Source: an uncultured Flavobacteriales bacterium
GTDB taxonomy: Bacteria > Bacteroidota > Bacteroidia > Flavobacteriales > Vicingaceae
NCBI GenBank assembly: GCA_913052515.1
Contig: CAJXFJ010000086.1
Coordinates: 1-6,931, forward strand
Length of the DNA: 6,931 nucleotides
Direction: 5' to 3'
Position numbers and translations under genes: made by a program. Numbering within the stretch: the first letter of the stretch is position 1; each line of letters begins with the position of its first letter. Shown here in pieces: positions 1 to 4,860 of the stretch. The notes under the pieces were generated by a model. The model saw only the letters and a program-made list of their open reading frames with translations, was not told where the DNA came from and did no database searches.

Positions 1-1115
1 AAGATTGTTTTTGGTTTTACAAAAAGCGCAAGATTGTTTTCTTGAACTGATAAGTCAGCTGACCAAATCAAATCAATTTGATTGTCCTTATTTAAATCAG
101 TTGCTGAAACACAGCTTATGGTGGTCGTAGTATCTTGAATCAGTAGGGGAGTGCTAAAACTTCCTTGACCAATATTGGTATAAAGATAAAGGTCAAAGTT
201 TTTGATTAGAATAAGGTCTAGATCACCATCTTGGTCAAAATCATCAAGAGCAGCAGACCGAATGTTGTTTACCGAAGCATCAATCAGGTGTGAATTGGAG
301 AAATTACCATTCCCATCATTTTCTAGCCACCTTGCTCCACTAGAATTGTTACCCTCACTAAACAAATCCAAATCTCCATCTTGATCTAAGTCTACCAGTC
401 GCACAAATAAATTAAAAGAACTAGGTATTTGAGCTGTTCTTGCAGAATCAAATTGAAGACTTCCGTTGTTATTTTTATAAAATGAAATGTTAGAACCTCC
501 CGTGATTACATCATCAAAGCCATCGGCATCAATATCGCCTGTGGTAATGTCGAAAAAATCAGATAAGGGTGTAGTCACTACTTGTTTATTAAAGTTGGCT
601 GAGCCATTGTTGTTAAATACTTTAAAAGTAGTTCCACCAATGGCTACAAAATCTAAATCGCTATCATTATCAACATCTAAAACGGCAATATCGCTTTCAA
701 AAAATGTAAAGGTATCAAGGGGTTGAGCCGTAAAGTTCATGGAATTATTCAGGTAAACCGTCACCGCATTATTGGCATCTCCAATGCTAACAACATCCGG
801 CCAGTTGTTATTGTCAAAATCAGCTACTGCAATATTGGTTACTTGACTACTTCCAGTGGCAATAACCGTTTCCGGTCCAAAGCTTAAGCCACCTTGGTTA
901 AGGTAAAAAGAAATAAGACTATTGGCTGTAAACTTTCTTGTTACAAGAAGGTCATTTAAGCTATCTTGATTTAAATCTACACTGAGAATATTGGTGATTT
1001 GATTGGTACTAGAATCAACTAATGAAGCCGGAGCAAACTGAGCGTAAACAGTTGAACCTGTCAGGAATGAAAGAAAGAATAGTAAACAAAAAGTATAGTT
1101 TTTTATGCGATTCAT
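1..1115 (-). CDS. Secreted FG-GAP/VCBS-repeat protein, seven-repeat propeller-like, 3' end cut by window
   Basis: The frame is open from an ATG at 1115 to the left edge, giving 371 residues without a stop, so the C-terminus is missing. Residues 1-25 form a signal peptide (positive start with R3 and K5, a hydrophobic core, and VYA before Q26). The mature part has seven Asp-rich loops of the D-x-D/N-x-D-x-x-x-D type starting at D47, D99, D147, D194, D242, D292 and D340. They are 47-52 residues apart, and the best matches are DLDQDGDLDL and DFDQDGDLDL. This is the calcium-loop pattern of FG-GAP/VCBS (integrin-alpha-like) repeats, which fold as beta-propellers, and seven repeats would fit one closed seven-bladed ring. 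Export to the surface or medium is expected. A T9SS sorting domain may lie beyond the edge, but it is not seen. The gene starts 105 bp downstream of the secreted 522-residue gene and no good promoter match was found in that gap, so read-through is possible. Its ligand is unknown. Confidence 0.9.
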   Translation of the reverse strand, partial: MNRIKNYTFCLLFFLSFLTGSTVYAQFAPASLVDSSTNQITNILSVDLNQDSLNDLLVTRKFTANSLISFYLNQGGLSFGPETVIATGSSQVTNIAVADFDNNNWPDVVSIGDANNAVTVYLNNSMNFTAQPLDTFTFFESDIAVLDVDNDSDLDFVAIGGTTFKVFNNNGSANFNKQVVTTPLSDFFDITTGDIDADGFDDVITGGSNISFYKNNNGSLQFDSARTAQIPSSFNLFVRLVDLDQDGDLDLFSEGNNSSGARWLENDGNGNFSNSHLIDASVNNIRSAALDDFDQDGDLDLILIKNFDLYLYTNIGQGSFSTPLLIQDTTTTISCVSATDLNKDNQIDLIWSADLSVQENNLALFVKPKTI

Positions 1116-1220
1116 TGGTGTGTTTTAGTATTCATAAACAGATTCAATACATAGAAACAAAAGTTCTTTGTGCAAATTACCATAGATTTAGTTTTAAGCA
1201 TCGTTAAACATAAAACAAAA

Positions 1221-2789
1221 TCATTGTTTTACCACTTTTCGGCTAATAAGCTGATTCGCCAATTGCATTTGAATAAAATATACTCCATTTTCAAAAGGAC
1301 TAAAATCAATGTTTTCACTTGTTGTTTCTAGAAGAAGTTGCCCATGAATATTGTATAGTCGAAGTTTTTGAAAGGTTAGTGGAGAGTTGATCGTTAACAG
1401 ATCTTTAACCGGATTGGGAAATAAGCTCAGTTCAATTTCTTCAGCATTTATATGTGGATTAGAAGCAATGAGGTTACAATGATTTTGTTGACTTATGCTC
1501 AATGGACTTTGGTTGATTGCAATAGCTTGCGCACTTATGCCATTTACAGGGCTTAAAAAGAAAGTATCTGGCGTTAAAATTCCTTGTGTACCCGATGAAA
1601 GAGTTGGGACATAAGATTGAAAACAATCTATTGTGCTGTCTAAATGATGACTATTTATGGCAAAATTTCCAGTATTTAGCTTTGAATGGTTGGCGAAACC
1701 TCCATACAAAATAGATTGATTTTCAGGGATGTTGAATTTATCATAAAAGCTATTTGTTTTACGATTGGAAATGTAGTTGCCTTGTGCGTCAAATACAGCA
1801 AATAAACTCCCATTCAATCCGCCATCACTATTGGCACAAACTATAATATTACCTTGAGAATCTTCGGCAATAAAGTGAAAGCGAACAATGTCAAATTCAT
1901 TGTTGGTAATGGCTTCATGAAATTCAGCATAGCTCGACCAAATGATAGTTCCAGTAGAATCTAATCGGCTTATGGTCATGTGGCCGGGAAAAGCAACTTG
2001 TGCACTTGCTAATAAATAATCTCCATTGGATGCTTTGCTAATTTGAATGCCAATAGCTTGCATGTATTTTCTTTGCCAGATCAGTTGTTGCAAATCATTG
2101 CTAATTTTCAAATAGTTCCCATCGCTCAAAAGCATTTCAAAGCTATTCGGGTTCGCATTTAAAGTTAACGCATTTGAAAAGGTCAAATTTTGTTCATAAA
2201 AAGTGGAGAATTGGCCTGCTGAGTTGAACCTAAACAATAGGTTATGGTTGCTACCATTATTGTATCTCAACTGACATAAAATGCTACTATCAGCAAGTTC
2301 TTGCATAAATAAACTCCCCTCGCTTAAGCCAGCAGTGTTTAATTGTTTGGCCCAATTTATTTGTCCGCTTGAATCCACTGACATAAAAAAAGGATAGCTA
2401 GGATGCGTATTGTTTATCGAATAGGAGCCAGCCACTATAAAATCTCCATTGTAAAGTGAAATGACTTTAGAACTACTTATGGAACGATTGCTATCTTGTG
2501 ATTCATAACGAAAAGCCCTTTGCCATTGCCCTTGACGATTAATCTGAATAAGTGAAATGGTATTTCTGAAATTGAGACTTGGGTATATATTGGTAAGAAC
2601 TAGTGTACTGTTTTCATTCGATCTAATCACATCATACTTATAGACTTCCAAGGTATCGGTACTGCTTAACAATTGGCTAAATTGCTGAGCGTATACTTCT
2701 AAATTTATTCCAGAAAATAGGAAAGCACCAACCATTAAAAGTTGTCTGCTAATATTGGTAAGAAGACGAGATATCTGACTTGCTTTCAT
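1221..2789 (-). CDS. Secreted protein with propeller-like repeats and C-terminal T9SS type A sorting domain
   Basis: The protein has 522 residues. The start chosen is the ATG at 2789. An in-frame TTG at 2867 would add 26 residues, but it overlaps the -33 box of a good promoter and would bury the signal peptide. From the ATG, residues 1-34 form a signal peptide ending EVYA before QQ. The body contains repeated units of the form 'GD-x-(hydrophobic stretch)...(F/I)xx(L/V)DSxGxIxW', for example GDFIVAGSYS followed by VDSSGQINW, and GDYLLASAQ followed by LDSTGTIIW. This is typical of Bacteroidota beta-propeller-like surface proteins. Residues about 451-522 match the T9SS type A sorting domain: LSLFPNPVKDLLTI, then LRLYNIHGQLL, NGVYFIQM and the ending RKVVKQ. 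In this family the domain directs the protein across the outer membrane and is normally removed afterwards. No catalytic motif was recognised, so the molecular role is open. The promoter at 2840-2868 points to its own transcription unit. Confidence 0.92.
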   Translation of the reverse strand: MKASQISRLLTNISRQLLMVGAFLFSGINLEVYAQQFSQLLSSTDTLEVYKYDVIRSNENSTLVLTNIYPSLNFRNTISLIQINRQGQWQRAFRYESQDSNRSISSSKVISLYNGDFIVAGSYSINNTHPSYPFFMSVDSSGQINWAKQLNTAGLSEGSLFMQELADSSILCQLRYNNGSNHNLLFRFNSAGQFSTFYEQNLTFSNALTLNANPNSFEMLLSDGNYLKISNDLQQLIWQRKYMQAIGIQISKASNGDYLLASAQVAFPGHMTISRLDSTGTIIWSSYAEFHEAITNNEFDIVRFHFIAEDSQGNIIVCANSDGGLNGSLFAVFDAQGNYISNRKTNSFYDKFNIPENQSILYGGFANHSKLNTGNFAINSHHLDSTIDCFQSYVPTLSSGTQGILTPDTFFLSPVNGISAQAIAINQSPLSISQQNHCNLIASNPHINAEEIELSLFPNPVKDLLTINSPLTFQKLRLYNIHGQLLLETTSENIDFSPFENGVYFIQMQLANQLISRKVVKQ

Positions 2790-2839
2790 AGGTTCAAAAA
2801 TAAAGGATAGAATTTTTATTGAATAGGTTGCATGGGTAA

Positions 2840-2868
2840 CAAATATATTGGCAAAATAGATTCTCAAA
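2840..2868 (-). promoter_or_regulatory. Bacteroidota-type promoter (TTTG-N17-TATATTTG)
   Basis: Read on the minus strand, TTTG (2868-2865) is followed after 17 bases by TATATTTG (2847-2840). This matches the -33 TTTG / -7 TAnnTTTG consensus used by the main sigma factor of Bacteroidota. The -7 box ends about 50 bases before the ATG at 2789, leaving room for a short leader. It supports the 522-residue start and its separate transcription from the barrel gene upstream. Confidence 0.65.
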
Positions 2869-2917
2869 GACTAAGGTATGCGATTTTGGAGAGTTTTAAA
2901 AAATTGCATTAGTAGAA

Positions 2918-3022
2918 CTCCCTCCTTTGCTGCCGCGCGATTTTATTGCGTGGTAGAATGTTATTTAACCACTAAAATATCCGTTTCCCACGCGATAAAA
3001 TCGCGCGGGAAAGGGGGAGGAC
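2918..3022. repeat. GC-rich pair of inverted palindromes, REP/BIME-like element
   Basis: Two 21-base cores, 2933-2953 and the reverse complement of 2988-3008, agree at 20 of 21 positions and face each other across about 34 AT-rich bases. Each core is itself a hairpin. The first is CCGCGCGAT-TTT-ATTGCGTGG, a 9-bp stem with two G-T pairs. The second, read on the minus strand, is CCCGCGCGAT-TTT-ATCGCGTGGG (3009-2987), a 10-bp stem with one G-T pair. Pyrimidine-rich outer flanks (CTCCCTCCTTT and TCCTCCCCCTTT) are also shared. The element lies between the stop of the barrel gene and the promoter of the T9SS cargo gene. No T-tract follows either hairpin, so it is not a standard terminator. Its architecture, GC content and intergenic site resemble REP/BIME repeats spread by REP-associated tyrosine transposases; that origin is inference. 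Confidence 0.7.
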
Positions 3023-3068
3023 CTAAATGTTGGAAACTGCTCGGCTTTTCGATTTGCACTTTGGTCTT

Positions 3069-3908
3069 TTAAAACCAATCGAAACTAAAGTAGATTCCTA
3101 AGCGAAACCATAGGATACTTCCACTAGTTTGAGGAAATGAACCAGTAGGAGAGCTATAGGTAGCGTATGAACTTACATCAACAGCTTCGGTGTGATTGAC
3201 GGCCTCCATCTTTATCATGTTGTGTTCCAAACATGCCAAGGCACCAAAATATTCGTCACCAAAGCGCACTCTCACTTCTTGGTGAATCCCTTTGCCTTTA
3301 TTCGCTCCATGGTTGTGAGAAATCCAATTGTACATGAAAGCGTACTGAAACATAAATTTATTTAATTGGTAGAACGAATGCACTCCAAATCCTTTGGCAT
3401 TTCCTCCATTAATGCTACGAATTATACTCTGATCCTCAGTTTCTCTTTTGCTTTTAACAAACTCTTCATTGACTGAAATAAGGGTGAAGCTGTATTGGGC
3501 GCCTGCAAAAAGTCCAAACTCATCGTTGAGCCACCCACCAAATCCCAATCGTAAGGGTTCAAATTCAAATGAAGCAATGGGCTCTTTTTCAAACTGGAAA
3601 GGCTCTTCAGTTAATAAAACTCTAGGAAAGCGGTATAATAAACTCGTAACCGCCCAAGACAAACCAGGGTCTGAATAAATATAAACATGCTCACCTATGT
3701 ATTCAATAGAAGTTTCTAGTTGTAATAAAGTGCCTGAAGCACTTTCATAGGTTTTGTATTGATTGGGGCCACTTGCATTTAAAAAAGCATCTTTTGACTG
3801 CGTAATAGCAGGCCCATAGTTTGCATTGAAATAGAATTCACCGGCAAAATCACTTTGAGAAAAAAGCAAATGGGGTAGTAAGAAAAGGAGGATAGCAACT
3901 TTTTGCAT
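3069..3908 (-). CDS. Putative outer-membrane beta-barrel protein, 279 residues, family not recognised
   Basis: The start chosen is the ATG at 3908, preceded by an A-rich stretch as is usual in Bacteroidota. A TTG at 3920 would add only MKKK and cannot be excluded. Residues 1-17 form a short signal peptide (MQKVAILLFLLPHLLFS before Q18). The mature protein consists mostly of amphipathic, strand-like stretches rich in aromatic residues and Gly (for example LRLGFGGWL, FGLFAGAQYSF, KFMFQYAFMYNW). It ends IYFSFDWF with a terminal Phe, as in barrels inserted by the BAM complex. There is no lipobox and no sorting domain, so it most likely stays in the outer membrane. Its start follows a gap of about 350 bp after the sulfotransferase and its stop precedes the REP-like element. 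A PorP/SprF-like partner for the neighbouring T9SS cargo is one possibility, but no diagnostic motif of that family was recognised. Confidence 0.75.
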   Translation of the reverse strand: MQKVAILLFLLPHLLFSQSDFAGEFYFNANYGPAITQSKDAFLNASGPNQYKTYESASGTLLQLETSIEYIGEHVYIYSDPGLSWAVTSLLYRFPRVLLTEEPFQFEKEPIASFEFEPLRLGFGGWLNDEFGLFAGAQYSFTLISVNEEFVKSKRETEDQSIIRSINGGNAKGFGVHSFYQLNKFMFQYAFMYNWISHNHGANKGKGIHQEVRVRFGDEYFGALACLEHNMIKMEAVNHTEAVDVSSYATYSSPTGSFPQTSGSILWFRLGIYFSFDWF

Positions 3909-4006
3909 TTTTTTCTTCAAAGAAATGGCTTCCTTCCTTCTATTTCACTCAGTTAAATTACGTGGATTGACTAGGGTAAATTACTGAAAATAAAAATTGG
4001 ACTTCT

Positions 4007-4129
4007 TTAAAAGGGATAAGCTTGGCTGAAGCTTAGCTTATTTTCTACAAAAGCTTTTAGTCTAGCTCTCGATACTATTTCATGCACAGCACAATGGAGT
4101 TTATGAAAAGTGATATCTAAAACCTGCAT
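4007..4129 (-). CDS. Weak candidate: 40-residue hypothetical peptide
   Basis: A minus-strand frame from the ATG at 4129 to the TAA at 4007-4009 encodes 40 residues (beginning MQVLDITFHKLHCAVHE and ending FSQAYPF). The frame stays open a further 16 codons upstream of that ATG. It has the same direction as the surrounding genes and lies between the sulfotransferase and the barrel gene, but it has no recognisable family, leader or promoter. It overlaps the plus-strand candidate by only two bases. It may be chance or the end of a decayed gene. Confidence 0.15.
   Translation of the reverse strand: MQVLDITFHKLHCAVHEIVSRARLKAFVENKLSFSQAYPF
4017..4058. repeat. Cluster of three AAGCTT sites with a short hairpin and a 10-bp palindrome
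   Basis: TAAGCTT (4017-4023) and AAGCTTA (4029-4035) form a perfect 7-bp inverted repeat with a 5-base loop. A third copy sits in the palindrome AAAAGCTTTT (4049-4058). The AAGCTT cores start at 4018, 4029 and 4051, which is 11 and 22 bp apart and so roughly whole turns of the helix. The cluster lies about 110-150 bp upstream of the barrel gene. A protein-binding cluster or a weak hairpin at the end of the sulfotransferase transcript are both possible, and chance is not excluded. Confidence 0.4.
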
Positions 4130-4134
4130 GAAAT
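4077..4134. repeat. Perfect 10-bp inverted repeat with 38-base spacer
   Basis: ATTTCATGCA (4077-4086) is exactly complementary to TGCATGAAAT (4125-4134). In RNA from either strand this makes a 10-bp stem with a 38-base loop. It lies in the gap between the sulfotransferase and the barrel gene. Both weak small-ORF candidates here have their ATG inside the right arm. No T-tract follows, so it is not a classical terminator. Confidence 0.55.
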
Positions 4135-4247
4135 CATTCGAGCTGACAAAAGCAGCAGTGAAGCAGGAGAAGGTTACTTACATTCTAATTTCAATGTTCA
4201 TTTTCCTAGCTATAAATTTCACATGCAGTCAAGCGCTTAGTTTGTAA
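4128..4247 (+). CDS. Weak candidate: 39-residue membrane peptide
   Basis: A frame from the ATG at 4128 to the TAA at 4245-4247 encodes 39 residues. It has a charged N-terminal half (K2, E5, K8, K12, E14, K15) and then one hydrophobic stretch from about V16 to F31 (VTYILISMFIFLAINF). This is what a small membrane peptide or a truncated signal peptide would look like. It is the only candidate on the plus strand, stops 15 bp before the convergent sulfotransferase stop, and has no recognisable promoter or A-rich leader. The ATG lies in the right arm of the 10-bp inverted repeat. A chance frame is at least as likely. Confidence 0.2.
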   Translation: MKSFELTKAAVKQEKVTYILISMFIFLAINFTCSQALSL

Positions 4248-4262
4248 GCAAACCAAGACAAT

Positions 4263-4838
4263 TTAAAACGTATAACTAAAATACTCAATGTCTTTCTGAC
4301 ATTTTTGAGCAATCAGTTCACGGCTTTTAGCAGTGTAAAAATCTCGGTAGTTTTTAGGCCGACTTGTATTTACTTTTTCCAAATGCTTCAAATCTAGATT
4401 CAATTGCTGACTTAGCTTGCTCACTTCATCCTGAAACCTTTCAAATCGATAAATGGTATTGGCCACCATTTTACTTTTTTTTGTAGTGAAATAATCCAAG
4501 GAATTGTAATGAAATTCAAGCGTAGAAAAATTGGCCGCTTGATCTTTTTCTAAAAAGGTTTCAAAGCGATTTCTTTCTTCGGTAAGGCTTCTGGTATCTT
4601 GCATAAAGATTAATGCATACCAAGACAAAAGGCGTTCCCAAGGATTTCTTGTAAAGCCAAACGTGAAATAGTCGGCATGGGCATCAAAAAAGTTAGCTTC
4701 TACCGACATGGCATTGCTGTGTTGAGGCGATATCTCCACCCAATCAGGAAGCGTTTGATATAATAGGTTACCAAAGCTCGTTCCTCCTGTACGATGTACA
4801 TGAATAAATATCAACTTCTTTTGGTGGGAGATAATCAT
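4263..4838 (-). CDS. Compact sulfotransferase-family protein (PAPS-dependent type)
   Basis: The protein has 191 residues from the ATG at 4838 and lacks a signal peptide or membrane segment, so it should be cytoplasmic. Residues 11-21 (FIHVHRTGGTS) match the 5'-phosphosulfate-binding loop, usually written HIPKTGGTS. Residues 60-74 (FGFTRNPWERLLSWY) match the 3'-phosphate-binding motif, with R64 and S72 in the expected places. The C-terminal part (YRFERFQDEV, then NYRDFYTAKSRELIAQKCQKDIEYFSYTF at about 163-191) is also typical of carbohydrate sulfotransferases of the Sulfotransfer_2 type. Members transfer sulfate from PAPS to a sugar or other hydroxyl group; the acceptor here cannot be deduced. 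It is short for the family but has both cofactor motifs and the usual ending, so it looks complete. It starts 22 bp after the helicase stop, which suggests co-transcription. In place of the usual Pro-Lys, the loop has V14-H15-R16. Confidence 0.87.
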   Translation of the reverse strand: MIISHQKKLIFIHVHRTGGTSFGNLLYQTLPDWVEISPQHSNAMSVEANFFDAHADYFTFGFTRNPWERLLSWYALIFMQDTRSLTEERNRFETFLEKDQAANFSTLEFHYNSLDYFTTKKSKMVANTIYRFERFQDEVSKLSQQLNLDLKHLEKVNTSRPKNYRDFYTAKSRELIAQKCQKDIEYFSYTF

Positions 4839-4860
4839 GTTTTGTTTAGAGTTTTAAAAA

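Larger units (their letters stand above)
3909..4262. other. Intergenic gap with inverted repeats, no convincing gene
   Basis: These roughly 350 bases separate the sulfotransferase stop from the start of the barrel gene. No tRNA-like or clear promoter structure was found, and no TAnnTTTG box with a well-placed TTG stands upstream of the barrel gene. The stretch contains three AAGCTT sites near 4018-4056, a perfect 10-bp inverted repeat (4077-4086 with 4125-4134) and two frames of about 40 codons on opposite strands. It could hold a regulatory region for the barrel gene, a small RNA or the remains of a lost gene. Confidence 0.6.

Noticed and set aside
202..726. Plus-strand open frames inside the FG-GAP gene
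   Set aside because: Their translations are Ser/Lys-rich shadows of the Asp-loop repeats. The minus strand carries a signal peptide and seven family repeats over the same bases.
1022..1207. Plus-strand open frame over the start of the FG-GAP gene
   Set aside because: It overlaps the signal peptide of the minus-strand gene and shows no protein-like features.
2795..2802. Second TAnnTTTG match (TATTTTTG on the minus strand)
   Set aside because: It ends only five bases before the ATG and has no TTG at the right distance upstream, so it is probably a chance match in AT-rich DNA.
2790..2867. N-terminal extension of the 522-residue secreted protein to a TTG at 2867
   Set aside because: The extension overlaps the promoter -33 box and puts 26 residues in front of a normal signal peptide. 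The ATG at 2789 explains the sequence better.
2878..3072. Plus-strand open frame of 64 codons across the palindrome region
   Set aside because: It is made largely of the repeat element and its flanks, has no recognisable protein features and runs into the end of the opposite gene.
3448..3678. Plus-strand open frame inside the barrel gene
   Set aside because: It is antisense to a well-supported exported protein and has no recognisable domain or leader.
4240..4253. Hairpin GTTTG-TAAG-CAAAC after the sulfotransferase as a terminator
   Set aside because: The stem is only five base pairs, AT-rich and not followed by a T-tract on either strand.
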